Shown: positions 27,487 to 38,114, numbered from the stretch's first letter. The stretch is DNA of 64,000 bases from Thiothrix subterranea (GCF_030930995.1 NZ_CP133217.1:2842001-2906000); one strand, 5' to 3'. Program-made: numbers and translations. The notes: generated by a model from the sequence alone, not told the origin.

Positions 27487-28158
27487 ATGCATAAGCCCTA
27501 CCTAAAGTTCATCAGTTCCTATTCTTTGGTAGGCAGCCTTGGCATTACCATCCTCGCCAGCCTGCAAGGGTGCGGCGGTGATCAACCGCCCGCGCCGCCG
27601 CCCAATGCAGGCGCGGGCACTATTTCCGAAGCCGCCAAAGGCGAAGCCATGTTCATGGTCATTCAGCAAACTGGCGCAAATCCTGATACGTATGAGCTGG
27701 TGGAAAAATATCCCGCCAGCCAAACCCGCGCCATCCTCAAAGACATGAAAGGCAACGAACGCATTCTCACCGAAGCAGAACTCAAAGCGATGGCAGAAGC
27801 CGAAGCCAAAAGGGTCGAAGACGGTACGTCTGCCCTCACCCAACCCGTGGCACAAAATCAAGGCTTAAGCTTGGGCGAAACGGTTCTCGCCGCCGCAGCC
27901 GGGGCACTGATTGGCGGAATGCTTGCCAACAAACTCATGGGCAACGCCAATTACCAACAGCACCAACAACAACAAGCCAGCAAAGCCCAAAGCAGCATCA
28001 GCCGCCCCGCCGCACGCACCGATACCCGTGCGGTCAACCCCAATCAAGCGCAACAACCCAAATCCGGCTTTTTCGGCAACAACAATAACGCCAACCCCAG
28101 CAACCGCTCTGGTAGCACTGGTGGCAGTTCTTTTGGCAGCGGCTCAGCAGGAGGCTAA
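27487..28158 (+). CDS. UPF0323-type lipoprotein
   Basis: A 223-residue exported protein resembling the UPF0323 lipoproteins I recall from Helicobacter/Campylobacter. The N-terminus is a lipoprotein signal (ILASLQGCGGDQ). Matching family features are EYELVEKYPASQTRAIL-like text, here TYELVEKYPASQTRAILKD, KGNERILTEAELKAM, the Gly-rich membrane-like helix ETVLAAAAGALIGGMLANKL and NANYQQHQQQQ. The tail is a Ser/Gly/Asn-rich low-complexity region containing SGFFG. It is followed after 3 nt by a glutathionylspermidine-synthase-like gene, the same neighbour order I recall in Helicobacter. The function is unknown. Confidence 0.85.
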   Translation: MHKPYLKFISSYSLVGSLGITILASLQGCGGDQPPAPPPNAGAGTISEAAKGEAMFMVIQQTGANPDTYELVEKYPASQTRAILKDMKGNERILTEAELKAMAEAEAKRVEDGTSALTQPVAQNQGLSLGETVLAAAAGALIGGMLANKLMGNANYQQHQQQQASKAQSSISRPAARTDTRAVNPNQAQQPKSGFFGNNNNANPSNRSGSTGGSSFGSGSAGG

Positions 28159-28161
28159 TGC

Positions 28162-29340
28162 ATGATTCAACTCGAAACTGTCAACCCCATCAGCCCCGCG
28201 CTCATGCAAGAAGTTGGCATGACTTGGCACACCGACCCCGACGGTCAACCCTATGTTGCCGCTGAAATTGTCGTCGTCACCGAGGCAGAAGCCGAAGCCT
28301 ATTACACCGCTGCCAACGAACTCTACGATATGTACGTCACTGCGGCTCAACACGTCATCGACCATGACCGTTTTTTGGAACTCGACATTCCCTACAATCT
28401 GGTCGACCACATTCGCCGCAGTTGGGAACACGACCATCGCCACCTTTACGGGCGTTTCGATTTCGCAGGCGGTGTCGACGGTTTGCCCATTAAACTGATC
28501 GAATTCAACGCCGATACTCCCACTAGCCTGTTTGAAACTGCCATCGTGCAATGGGCGCTGCTCAAAGCCAATGGCATGAACGAAGCCGCGCAATTCAACA
28601 CCGTCTACGCCAGCCTCGTGAAAAATTTCCGCCGCTTAGTCACTGGCGAGAACGACCCCGACCGTTTTGACGAGTATTACCGTTACCAAAACATCCTGTT
28701 TTCCAGCATTCGCGGCTTGCCGGAAGACGAACAAACCGTGCGCTTTTTACAGCACCTCGCCAATGATGCTGGGTTTCAGACCGATTTTTGCTACATGGAT
28801 GAAGTCGGCTTTCTCGAAGAGCAAGGCATCTTCAACCCGCAACAAACCCGTTTCGACTACTGGTTTAAGCTCTACCCGTGGGAAGACATTGCGCTGCAAA
28901 CTGACGGCATCAACGGCATTCTCGACGACATCACCCGCAACACCGCGACCGTCATTCTCAATCCCGCTTACACCCTGCTGTTCCAAAGCAAAGGCATTCT
29001 GAAAGTATTGTACGAGCTATTTCCCGACTCACCCTATTTGCTGGAAACCCGCAGTGAAAGGCTGCACGGCAAAAAGCAAGTGGCGAAAAAGCTGTTCGGG
29101 CGCGAAGGTGCGAATGTCAGCATTTACGACGCAACAGGCAAACTCCTCACGCAAACCTCTGGCGAATACGACCGCTACCAAACCGTTTACCAAGCATTCG
29201 CCGAATACCCCAAAGACGCACAAGGGCGCAGTTATCAGGCAGGGGTATTTTTCGCGTGGGAAGGCTGTGGTTTAGGTTTTCGACGTGGCGGTGAAATCCT
29301 CGATAATCTCAGCAAGTTTGTGGCGCATCGGGTCAGGTAA
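28162..29340 (+). CDS. glutathionylspermidine synthase-like ATP-grasp ligase
   Basis: ATP-grasp enzyme of the glutathionylspermidine-synthase family, which forms an amide bond with ATP; the real substrate in organisms with no amidase domain is unclear. At 392 residues it is the synthetase half only. Family signatures are WEHDHRHLYGRFDF (with Arg for phosphate), PIKLIEFNADTPTSLFETA, KLYPWEDIA, ILNPAYTLLFQSKGIL, and EGANVSIYDATG followed later by FFAWEGCGLGFRRGGEILD. AGGAGG within the end of the preceding gene serves as ribosome site. It forms the end of the lon-UPF0323-ligase row. Confidence 0.88.
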   Translation: MIQLETVNPISPALMQEVGMTWHTDPDGQPYVAAEIVVVTEAEAEAYYTAANELYDMYVTAAQHVIDHDRFLELDIPYNLVDHIRRSWEHDHRHLYGRFDFAGGVDGLPIKLIEFNADTPTSLFETAIVQWALLKANGMNEAAQFNTVYASLVKNFRRLVTGENDPDRFDEYYRYQNILFSSIRGLPEDEQTVRFLQHLANDAGFQTDFCYMDEVGFLEEQGIFNPQQTRFDYWFKLYPWEDIALQTDGINGILDDITRNTATVILNPAYTLLFQSKGILKVLYELFPDSPYLLETRSERLHGKKQVAKKLFGREGANVSIYDATGKLLTQTSGEYDRYQTVYQAFAEYPKDAQGRSYQAGVFFAWEGCGLGFRRGGEILDNLSKFVAHRVR

Positions 29341-29465
29341 ATCGGGTTAGCCAAGTTTACCCCGGTTCCCCTTTCCAATGTGTTACCCTGTAGGTTCGGT
29401 ATGCACCCCAGTCATGCCATCCACTACAATTAGCTTCGTTCCGTGTACTTAGCAAGGAGTACACT

Positions 29466-32400
29466 ATGCCAGTCATCCGTCCAACACTTTTCGAGCGGAT
29501 TCTGCAAAGGCGAAAACGCTCCCCCGAAGAGCTACCCATCAAAGCCGAACTTTTCAGCGCCGACCAGATGGAACGCCACGGTAGAACGTTAGCCGACTCC
29601 CACCAACTCACCCACCAAGCGGTGCAAGATCAACTTCTTGACCGCCTCTCCGACAACGAAACCGTGCTGGTAGAATGCGCCCGCGTATTAACCGCCACGG
29701 TCAGTTCCAACCACCGTCTCACCCCGGCGGGCGAATGGTTGCTGGATAATTTCTACCTGATTGATGAGCAAATCCGTACCGCCAAACGCCACTTGCCGCA
29801 AGGTTACAGCCGCGAATTGCCGCGCTTGTCAGAAGGCGCGTCCGGCGGATTGCCCCGTGTGTATGACATTGCACTGGAAAACATTGCACACGGCGATGGG
29901 CGCGTTGACCCCGACAGCCTCAGCCGTTTTGTCACCGCTTACCAGACCGTCACACCGTTGAAGCTGGGCGAATTATGGGCAATCCCCATCATGCTGCGCT
30001 TGGCGCTGATCGAAAACCTGCGGCGCATTGCCGCACGCATTACCACCGACAAAATTGACCAAGACCTTGCCGATACTTGGGCAAACCGCATGGTCGAAGC
30101 GGCGGAGCAAGACCCCAAAAGCCTGATTCTGGTCATTGCTGACATGGCACGTTCCAACCCGCCGATGACTACGCCGTTTGTCGCAGAACTGGTACGCCGC
30201 TTGCAATGGCAAAGTGCCGCACTGGGCTTGCCATTGAGCTGGATTGAGCAATTGCTGGCCGAGTCACACCTGACCATCGAGCAGTTGGTACAAATCGAAA
30301 GCCAGCAACAAGCCGCTGATCAAGTCTCCATTGGCAACAGCATCGGCAGTCTGCGCTTCCTTGGCTCGATGGATTGGGAAGAATTCGTCGAAAACATGAG
30401 CGTGGTCGAACAAACCCTAATCGACGATCCGGCGGGTGCATACGGCGAGATGACGTTTGCTACACGCGACCGTTACCGCCACGTCGTAGAAAAAATTGCC
30501 AAATACACCCGCTATTCCGAAGGCGAAGTAGCACAATTAGCCGTGCAACTGGCGCAAGCAGGCGCGGAACAGCATGGCAATGACGACCGCACCGCGCACG
30601 TTGGTTTTTACCTGATCGACGACGGCTTGCACCAACTCGAACAAGCGGCACAAGCACGGCTGCCACTGCTAACGAAGCTCCACAGAACCGCTTGCTGCTT
30701 ACCCCTGTTCTCTTTTCTCGGCGGCATTGCGCTGCTAACCGTGCTGTTTACTGGCGGCTTACTGCTGCAAGCCCACGCTGAAGGCGTACAGGGCTGGTCG
30801 CTGGCGTTGCTGGGCATCGTGTTGGCACTTGGCACAAGCTACCTGTCGGTGGCGTTGGTGAACTGGCTGGCAACCTTGCTGACTACGCCGTATGCCTTGC
30901 CGCGCATGGACTTTTCCGAAGGCATTCCCGCGCCATCACGCACTTTGGTGGTCGTGCCGACCATGCTCACTAACATCCACGGTATTGAAAGCATGATGGA
31001 AACGCTGGAAGTGCGTTTCCTCGCCAATCGCGATACGCACCTGCATTTCGGCTTATTAACCGATTTCTTGGATGCGCCGCTGGAAACATTGAAGGGTGAT
31101 GCTGCATTGTTGCAGCTCGCACACGCAGGCATCGACCATCTGAACACCAAATATCCGGGCGAATCGGGTGACATTTTCTTCCTGTTCCACCGCCCGCGCC
31201 GCTGGAATCCGCAAGCACAAGTGTGGATGGGCTACGAACGCAAGCGCGGCAAGCTGGCGGATTTGAATGCGCTGCTACGTGGTGGTGCAAAGGACGCTTT
31301 CGCGCTGATCGTGGGCGACACCACGCCGCTTGCCGGGGTGAAATACGTGATTACGTTGGACACCGATACCCAACTTCCGCGTGGCGCTGCCCGCCAGTTT
31401 GTCGGTACGCTGGCGCACCCGCTGAACCACGCGGTTTACGACCCCGCTAAGCAGAGGGTTACGCAAGGTTATGGCATCCTGCAACCCCGTGTCAGCGTCA
31501 GCCTTTCCGCGCCGAACTTATCGCGCTATGCACGCTTGTACGGCGGGGAATCGGGCATCGACCCCTACACCCGCGCTGTTTCTGACGTGTATCAGGATGT
31601 ATTCAACGAAGGCTCGTTCATCGGCAAAGGCATCTATGACGTGGATGCGTTCGAGCAAGCACTGCATGAACGTTTGCCGGAAAACTGCATCCTCAGCCAT
31701 GACTTGCTGGAAGGCTGTTATGCACGGGCGGGGCTGCTCAGTGATGTGCAGTTGTATGAAGAATACCCCGTGCGTTACAGCGCGGATGTCAGCCGTCGGC
31801 ATCGCTGGATTCGTGGCGACTGGCAATTGCTGGGCTGGTTGTTGCCCTCCGTGCCGGGAGCTGGGAAAGAACGCCAGAAAAACCCGTTGTCATGGCTGTC
31901 GCGCTGGAAGATTTTCGATAACTTGCGGCGCAGTCTTACCGCTGCGGCGTTGACGCTGTTGCTGCTGTTGGGCTGGACGGTGTTGCCAATGGCAGGATTC
32001 TGGACGTTGGCCGTGTTGGCGATTTTGCTGATTCCGTCGGTAAGCGCGTCCTTGCTGAGTCTGGTGCGCAAACCTGCCGATTTACTGTTAAGCCAACATC
32101 TGGCGGCTGAAATGCGGGCGGCGGAAGGGCATTTTACCCAAGCCGCATTGACGCTGATTTGCCTGCCTTACGAAGCCTATTTCAGTCTGGATGCAATTAT
32201 CCGCACGGTCTGGCGGATGGCGGTTTCCAAGCAACGGCTGTTGGAATGGAATCCGTCGAGTGAAACCAACCGCGACAGCCCAAACCTTTCTGCTGCTTAC
32301 AGGGCAATGTGGGTTGCGCCGTTCATTGCCGTGGTCACGGGGCTGTATCTGGTGCTGGTGCGCCCTGAAACCTTGCTGGTAGCAGCACCCATCCTGTTGT

Positions 32401-35400
32401 TGTGGTGGTTATCGCCTGCCATTATTTGGTGGATGAGTGAGCCACTGGCGCGGCGTACCAGCAAGCTAACGCCCGACCAAACCGTGTTTCTGCGCAAGAC
32501 TGCTCGCAAGACATGGGCTTATTTCGAGAACTTGGTTGGGGTGCAAGATAACTGGCTGCCGCCGGATAATTATCAGGTTTACCGTGATGTTGGCGTGGCG
32601 CATCGGACTTCGCCGACCAATATGGGCATGGCATTGCTGGCGAATTTGGCGGCTTACGATTTTGGCTACTTGCCGCTAGGCGGGCTGATTGAGCGGACGG
32701 CGAATACCTTGCGCACGATGGCGGGTTTGGAACGTTACCACGGGCATTTTTACAACTGGTATGACACGCAATCGTTGCAGCCGTTGTTGCCGATGTATGT
32801 GTCTACGGTGGATAGCGGCAATCTGGGTGGGCATTTGCTGACCTTGCAGCCGGGGTTGATGGCCTTGCCGGATCAGCCGATTTTGGCGACGCGGTGGTTG
32901 GAAGGGTTGCAGGATACGTTTGGGATTGTGTTGGAAAGTACGGCGGATAAGACGCACTGGATTGCGTTGCAAACGGCGTTGAATGTTGCGGCTACTACAC
33001 GCCCTATGACGGTGGCAGCGGTGAAACATTGCCTCGAACATTTGATCGCGCTTACAGCAAACGAAGAAACCCCTCCTAACCTCCCCTTATCAGGGGAGGG
33101 ACAAGAAACGGCGGTGTCTCTTCGCTCCTCCCCTGATAAGGGGAGGCGGGGAGGGGTTTCTTCTGATGAGAGCGAATGGAAAGTTGCGTTGGCGCGGCAA
33201 TGTCGAGGGCATTTGGATGAGTTGCGTTTCCTTGTCCCCGATGGCGGGAAAGATGACAGTGCAGGCATCCCGACCTTGCGGGAACTGTTGCTGATTCCGG
33301 CAAGCAGTCGGCGGGCACAAGAGCGCATCACAGCGCTCGAACAACTAGCCTTGCAAGCCAGCGAACTCGCCTGTATGCAATACGATTTCCTCTACGACAA
33401 GCCACGCCGCTTGTTTGCTATCGGCTACAACGTGACCGAACGTCACCGCGATGCGAGTTACTACGACTTGCTGGCCTCCGAAGCGCGGCTGTGCAATTTC
33501 GTGACGATTGCACAGGAACAAGTGCCGCAGGAAAGCTGGTTTGCCCTAGGAAGGCTGCTGATCACCACCGATGGCGAACCCACGCTGTTGTCGTGGAGCG
33601 GCTCGATGTTTGAATACCTGATGCCCTTACTGGTGATGCCGACCTATACCAATACCCTGATCGACCAGACCTACCATGCGGTGGTGCAACGCCAGATTGC
33701 CTATGGCAAGCAGCGCGGCGTGCCGTGGGGTACGTCGGAATCGGGCTATAACACCGTCGATGTGCATCTCAATTACCAATACCGCGCTTTTGGCGTGCCG
33801 GGATTGGGGCTGAAACGCGGGCTGGCGGAAGATTTGGTGATTGCCCCGTATGCCTCGGCATTGGCGCTGATGGTTGACCCCGAAGCCGCGTGCCAAAACC
33901 TGCAACGCCTCGCCGCTGATGGCGTGATGGGCAAGTTTGGCTTTTACGAAGCGGTCGATTACACCCCCTCACGCCAACGGCGCGGCGAAGCGCGAGTCGT
34001 CATTCAATCCTTCATGGCACACCATCAGGGCATGAGTTTGCTGTCACTGGCGTATTTGCTGCTGGATCGCCCGATGCAACGGCGCTTTGCTGCCAATCCG
34101 CAGTTTCAGGCGACGCTGTTATTGCTGCAAGAGCGCATTCCCAAAGCCACTGCGTTCTATACCCAAGCAGCGGAAGTGGCGGAAGTATTGCTGGCTTCCA
34201 GCGAACCTCAAATCCCGATCCGGGTACTCAAAAACCCGAATACGCTCCTTCCCGAAGTGCAATTGCTCTCCAACGGGCGTTACAACGTGATGATAACGAA
34301 TGCGGGTGGCGGTTATAGCCGCTGCAAGGATTTTGCCGTCACGCGCTGGCAGGAAGACAGTACCCGCGACCATTGGGGCACGTTCTGCTACATCCGCGAC
34401 GTAGCCAGTGGCGAGTTCTGGTCAACCGCGCATCAACCCACGCTTGCTCCGGCAAACCATTACGAAGCGATTTTCTCGGAAGGTCGTGCGGAATTCCGCC
34501 GCCGTGATCACAATTTTGATACGCACATCGACATCGTGGTATCGCCGGAAGATGACATCGAATTGCGCCGCGTGCGCATCACCAACGATTCACCGCTGCA
34601 ACGCACCATCGAAGTCACCAGTTACGCCGAAGTGGTATTGGCATCCCCTGCCTCTGACACCTTACACCCCGCGTTCAGCAAGCTGTTTGTGCAGACCGAA
34701 ATCATCGACCCGCTGCAAGCCATCCTGTGTACCCGCCGCCCTCGCGCTCTCGATGAACACAGCCCGTGGCTGTTCCATTTGATGGCAGTGCATGAAGGCG
34801 ATTCCAGCGGCATTTCGTATGAAACCGACCGGGCGCAATTCATTGGGCGCGGCAATACGCTGGTTGCCCCGCACGCCATGACTACCGCCGATCACCTGTC
34901 AAACAGCGTCGGCGCAGTGCTTGACCCCATCGTTGCCATTCGCCACCGCATTACCCTCGAACCGGAAGCCTCGGTGACACTCGATATGGTCATCGGTATT
35001 GCCGATACCCGCGAAGCCAGCTTGCAACTGGTGGAAAAATACCGTGACCGCCGCCTCGCTGACCGCGTATTCGATCTGGCCTGGACGCACAGCCAAGTGG
35101 TATTGCGCCAGCTCAATGCCAGCGAAGCCGAAGCGCAACTCTACGGGCGGCTTGCCAATTCGGTGATTTATTCCCACGCCTTGCTGCGGGCGGATGCCAG
35201 CACCCTGATCAGTAATCATCGTGGGCAATCCGGCCTGTGGGCACACGCCATTTCCGGCGACTTGCCGATTGTGTTGTTGCAAATCAAGGATTTGGACAAT
35301 ATTGAACTGGTGCGCCAACTGGTCAAAGCCCATGCCTACTGGCGTTTGAAAGGCTTGACGGTGGATCTGGTAATCTGGAACGAAGACCGCGAAGGCTACC

Positions 35401-38114
35401 GCCAATTGCTGCAAGAGCAAATCATGGGACTGATTGCGTGGGGCGTAGAAGCGCACGTCATCGACCGCCCCGGTGGTATTTTTGTACGCCATGCCGACCA
35501 GATTTCCAGCGAAGACCGCATTCTGATCCAGTCCGTTGCCCGCGTCATTATCACCGACAGCAAAGGTTCGCTGACCGACCAAGTGAGTCGGCGCGGCTTG
35601 TTGGATGTGCGCGTGCCACCTTTCAAACCTACTCGATACCCCTTCCCTGCCCCACCCACCGTGGGCAAGTTACTACCGCGTGATGACCTGATCCTGTTCA
35701 ACGGCTTGGGCGGGTTTACCGCTGATGGGCGCGAATACGTGATGACCCCGACCAACGACCAGACCACGCCTGCGCCTTGGGTCAATGTGCTGGCCAATCC
35801 CCACTTTGGCACAGTCATATCCGAAAGCGGGCAAGCCTATACCTGGGGCGAAAATGCCCACGAATACCGCCTGACCCCGTGGCATAACGATCCGGTCAGC
35901 GATTTAAGCGGCGAAGCCCTGTATTTGCGCGACGAAGACAGCGGCGAGTTCTGGTCGCCCACGCCGCTACCGTGTCCGGGAACGGGTGCGACCATCAGCC
36001 GCCACGGTTTCGGCTACAGCGTGTTTGAACACAATGAAAATGGCATCTACTCGGAACTCACCGTGTTTGTGGCATTGGATGCCTCGGTCAAATTCTCGGT
36101 GCTAAAAGTGCGCAATGCCTCCGCTCGTACCCGCCAGCTTTCCGCCACAGGTTACGTGGAATGGGTACTGGGCGATTTGACCCCGAAATCCGCCCCGCAT
36201 GTGATTACCGAATGCACTGCCCCGCAAGGCGCATTATTCGCCCGCAACGCCTACAGCATGGAATTTGCGGAACGGGTGGCGTTCTTCGCGGTGGATGATA
36301 CCCACCGCAGCGTCACAGGCGACCGTGCCGAATTCATCGGGCGCAATGGTTCGTTGCGTCATCCGGCGGCACTGCAACGCGCATACCTGTCTGGCAAAGT
36401 GGGCGCAGCACTTGACCCCTGCGCCGCTATCCAAGTGCCGTTTGAACTGGCGGCAGGACGTGAGCGGGTGATTGTCTTCAAGCTGGGTACGGGGCGCGAT
36501 ATGCACGATGCGCAAGCCTTGGTGCAACGTTTCCGTGGCATGGCGGCGACACTCGACGCGCTCAAACGGGTGCAGGATTATTGGGTGCAAACCTTGAGTA
36601 CCGTGCAGGTGGAAACGCCTGATCCTGCGGTGAATATGCTCGCCAACGGTTGGCTGTTGTACCAGACGCTGGGTTGCCGCTTGTGGGGACGCAGCGGTTA
36701 TTACCAATCCGGCGGCGCATTTGGTTTCCGCGACCAATTGCAGGATGTGATGGCGTTGGTTCATGCCGAACCGCACAAAGTCCGCGAACATTTGCTGTTG
36801 TGTGCTGGGCATCAGTTTGCGGAAGGCGATGTGCAACATTGGTGGCATCCGCCGTCCGACCGTGGGGTGCGCACGCAATGTTCCGATGACTATTTGTGGT
36901 TGCCGCTGGTGACGTGCCGTTACATTTTGACCACGGGCGACTATTCGGTGCTAGATGAGCAGCGCGGTTTCCTCAGCGGGCGAGCGGTGAGTGCAGGGGA
37001 AGATTCCTACTACGACTTGCCGGGGCATTCGGCTGACGTTGCCAGCCTGTACCAGCATTGCGTCCGCGCCATCCTGCACGGCTTGCGCTTTGGCGAACAC
37101 GGTTTGCCGCTGATGGGGTCGGGCGATTGGAACGATGGCATGAATCTGGTCGGCATCGAAGGCAAAGGCGAAAGCATCTGGCTGGGCTTTTTCCTGTGCG
37201 AAGTGCTGGGGCAATTTGCCGAGTTAGCAAAACAGCGCAATGACATTCCCTTCGCCGAACGCTGCCAGCAGGAACGTTACCAATTGCGCCAAAATCTGGA
37301 ACGCCACGGCTGGGATGGCGCATGGTATCGCCGCGCTTACTTCGATGACGGCACGCCCTTGGGTTCGAGCAGCAACCCCGAATGCCAGATTGATTCGATT
37401 GCGCAAAGCTGGTCAGTACTCTCTGGCGTGGGTGCGCCCGAACGCACCGCGCAGGCAATGCAATCGCTGAATACGCATTTGGTGCGCCGCGATCATGCGC
37501 TGGTGCAATTGTTAGACCCGCCCTTCAATACTTCCGCCCTGAACCCCGGTTATATCCGTGGCTATGTGCCGGGGGTGCGCGAAAACGGTGGGCAATATAC
37601 TCACGCGGCGATTTGGGCGGCGATGGCGTTTGCGCGTTTGGGCGACAGTGCACGCGCGTGGGAATTGCTGGGGATGATTAACCCGATCAACCACGCCACT
37701 TCCCCGCAAACCGTGGCAACGTACAAAGTCGAACCGTATGTGATTGCCGCCGACGTGTACGCCGTGGCTCCGCATACCGGACGCGGCGGCTGGACTTGGT
37801 ACACCGGCTCGGCAAGCTGGATGTACCGGCTGATCACCGAATCGTTGCTGGGATTGCGGCGCGAAGGCGATAGTTTGCGCTTTGAGCCGTGTTTACCGCC
37901 AGAGTGGACGGAATTCAAGATACTGTATCGTTATCGGGAAACGCTTTACCATATTGTGGTTTCGCAATTAAACGCGCAAGGAGATGACAATTCTGTGACA
38001 TTGGACGGTATTAATCAACCTAACGGTGTTATTCCCTTGCTGGATGATCACATTGAACATCACGTTACATTTAAAATTATTAAGTCACTTATGGATTTAA
38101 ACAATCAGAGCTAA
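29466..38114 (+). CDS. ndvB: cyclic beta-1,2-glucan synthase (NdvB/Cgs type)
   Basis: A giant inner-membrane enzyme that makes cyclic beta-1,2-glucan from UDP-glucose for the periplasm. 2882 residues is the usual size. In order: N-terminal region; membrane segments about 408-465; glycosyltransferase-84 domain (VVVPTMLTNIHGIESMMETL, TLDTDTQLPRGAARQF, DPYTRAVSDVYQDVF); further membrane segments about 830-880 and 945-985; a glycoamylase-like domain (TSPTNMGMALLANLAAYDFG, GTSESGYNTVDVH); and C-terminal GH94 phosphorylase domains (FGFRDQLQDVMAL, GVRTQCSDDYLWLP, GSGDWNDGMNLVG). Residues about 1199-1233 are a palindromic-repeat insertion. AAGGAG lies 6 nt before the ATG. It is a single-gene unit. 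Confidence 0.95.
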   Translation: MPVIRPTLFERILQRRKRSPEELPIKAELFSADQMERHGRTLADSHQLTHQAVQDQLLDRLSDNETVLVECARVLTATVSSNHRLTPAGEWLLDNFYLIDEQIRTAKRHLPQGYSRELPRLSEGASGGLPRVYDIALENIAHGDGRVDPDSLSRFVTAYQTVTPLKLGELWAIPIMLRLALIENLRRIAARITTDKIDQDLADTWANRMVEAAEQDPKSLILVIADMARSNPPMTTPFVAELVRRLQWQSAALGLPLSWIEQLLAESHLTIEQLVQIESQQQAADQVSIGNSIGSLRFLGSMDWEEFVENMSVVEQTLIDDPAGAYGEMTFATRDRYRHVVEKIAKYTRYSEGEVAQLAVQLAQAGAEQHGNDDRTAHVGFYLIDDGLHQLEQAAQARLPLLTKLHRTACCLPLFSFLGGIALLTVLFTGGLLLQAHAEGVQGWSLALLGIVLALGTSYLSVALVNWLATLLTTPYALPRMDFSEGIPAPSRTLVVVPTMLTNIHGIESMMETLEVRFLANRDTHLHFGLLTDFLDAPLETLKGDAALLQLAHAGIDHLNTKYPGESGDIFFLFHRPRRWNPQAQVWMGYERKRGKLADLNALLRGGAKDAFALIVGDTTPLAGVKYVITLDTDTQLPRGAARQFVGTLAHPLNHAVYDPAKQRVTQGYGILQPRVSVSLSAPNLSRYARLYGGESGIDPYTRAVSDVYQDVFNEGSFIGKGIYDVDAFEQALHERLPENCILSHDLLEGCYARAGLLSDVQLYEEYPVRYSADVSRRHRWIRGDWQLLGWLLPSVPGAGKERQKNPLSWLSRWKIFDNLRRSLTAAALTLLLLLGWTVLPMAGFWTLAVLAILLIPSVSASLLSLVRKPADLLLSQHLAAEMRAAEGHFTQAALTLICLPYEAYFSLDAIIRTVWRMAVSKQRLLEWNPSSETNRDSPNLSAAYRAMWVAPFIAVVTGLYLVLVRPETLLVAAPILLLWWLSPAIIWWMSEPLARRTSKLTPDQTVFLRKTARKTWAYFENLVGVQDNWLPPDNYQVYRDVGVAHRTSPTNMGMALLANLAAYDFGYLPLGGLIERTANTLRTMAGLERYHGHFYNWYDTQSLQPLLPMYVSTVDSGNLGGHLLTLQPGLMALPDQPILATRWLEGLQDTFGIVLESTADKTHWIALQTALNVAATTRPMTVAAVKHCLEHLIALTANEETPPNLPLSGEGQETAVSLRSSPDKGRRGGVSSDESEWKVALARQCRGHLDELRFLVPDGGKDDSAGIPTLRELLLIPASSRRAQERITALEQLALQASELACMQYDFLYDKPRRLFAIGYNVTERHRDASYYDLLASEARLCNFVTIAQEQVPQESWFALGRLLITTDGEPTLLSWSGSMFEYLMPLLVMPTYTNTLIDQTYHAVVQRQIAYGKQRGVPWGTSESGYNTVDVHLNYQYRAFGVPGLGLKRGLAEDLVIAPYASALALMVDPEAACQNLQRLAADGVMGKFGFYEAVDYTPSRQRRGEARVVIQSFMAHHQGMSLLSLAYLLLDRPMQRRFAANPQFQATLLLLQERIPKATAFYTQAAEVAEVLLASSEPQIPIRVLKNPNTLLPEVQLLSNGRYNVMITNAGGGYSRCKDFAVTRWQEDSTRDHWGTFCYIRDVASGEFWSTAHQPTLAPANHYEAIFSEGRAEFRRRDHNFDTHIDIVVSPEDDIELRRVRITNDSPLQRTIEVTSYAEVVLASPASDTLHPAFSKLFVQTEIIDPLQAILCTRRPRALDEHSPWLFHLMAVHEGDSSGISYETDRAQFIGRGNTLVAPHAMTTADHLSNSVGAVLDPIVAIRHRITLEPEASVTLDMVIGIADTREASLQLVEKYRDRRLADRVFDLAWTHSQVVLRQLNASEAEAQLYGRLANSVIYSHALLRADASTLISNHRGQSGLWAHAISGDLPIVLLQIKDLDNIELVRQLVKAHAYWRLKGLTVDLVIWNEDREGYRQLLQEQIMGLIAWGVEAHVIDRPGGIFVRHADQISSEDRILIQSVARVIITDSKGSLTDQVSRRGLLDVRVPPFKPTRYPFPAPPTVGKLLPRDDLILFNGLGGFTADGREYVMTPTNDQTTPAPWVNVLANPHFGTVISESGQAYTWGENAHEYRLTPWHNDPVSDLSGEALYLRDEDSGEFWSPTPLPCPGTGATISRHGFGYSVFEHNENGIYSELTVFVALDASVKFSVLKVRNASARTRQLSATGYVEWVLGDLTPKSAPHVITECTAPQGALFARNAYSMEFAERVAFFAVDDTHRSVTGDRAEFIGRNGSLRHPAALQRAYLSGKVGAALDPCAAIQVPFELAAGRERVIVFKLGTGRDMHDAQALVQRFRGMAATLDALKRVQDYWVQTLSTVQVETPDPAVNMLANGWLLYQTLGCRLWGRSGYYQSGGAFGFRDQLQDVMALVHAEPHKVREHLLLCAGHQFAEGDVQHWWHPPSDRGVRTQCSDDYLWLPLVTCRYILTTGDYSVLDEQRGFLSGRAVSAGEDSYYDLPGHSADVASLYQHCVRAILHGLRFGEHGLPLMGSGDWNDGMNLVGIEGKGESIWLGFFLCEVLGQFAELAKQRNDIPFAERCQQERYQLRQNLERHGWDGAWYRRAYFDDGTPLGSSSNPECQIDSIAQSWSVLSGVGAPERTAQAMQSLNTHLVRRDHALVQLLDPPFNTSALNPGYIRGYVPGVRENGGQYTHAAIWAAMAFARLGDSARAWELLGMINPINHATSPQTVATYKVEPYVIAADVYAVAPHTGRGGWTWYTGSASWMYRLITESLLGLRREGDSLRFEPCLPPEWTEFKILYRYRETLYHIVVSQLNAQGDDNSVTLDGINQPNGVIPLLDDHIEHHVTFKIIKSLMDLNNQS
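33063..33163. repeat. palindromic element inserted in frame in the glucan synthase gene
   Basis: Two 37-nt arms (33063-33099 and 33127-33163) are inverted repeats with three mismatches; each arm also holds its own dyad CTCCCCTTATCAGGGGAG. The loop is 27 nt. The element is read through in frame and codes for about 35 residues rich in Pro, Gly and Ser between well-conserved domains of the enzyme, as expected of a small mobile palindrome (REP or MITE-like). Confidence 0.8.

Noticed and set aside
33063-33163. Palindrome in the glucan synthase gene as a terminator or intron
   Set aside because: It is in frame, with coding continuing at full conservation on both sides and no T-run or splice features.
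29761-37918. Many 60-160-codon frames on both strands inside the cyclic glucan synthase gene
   Set aside because: All lie under a continuous, well-conserved 2882-codon frame and have no independent start signals.
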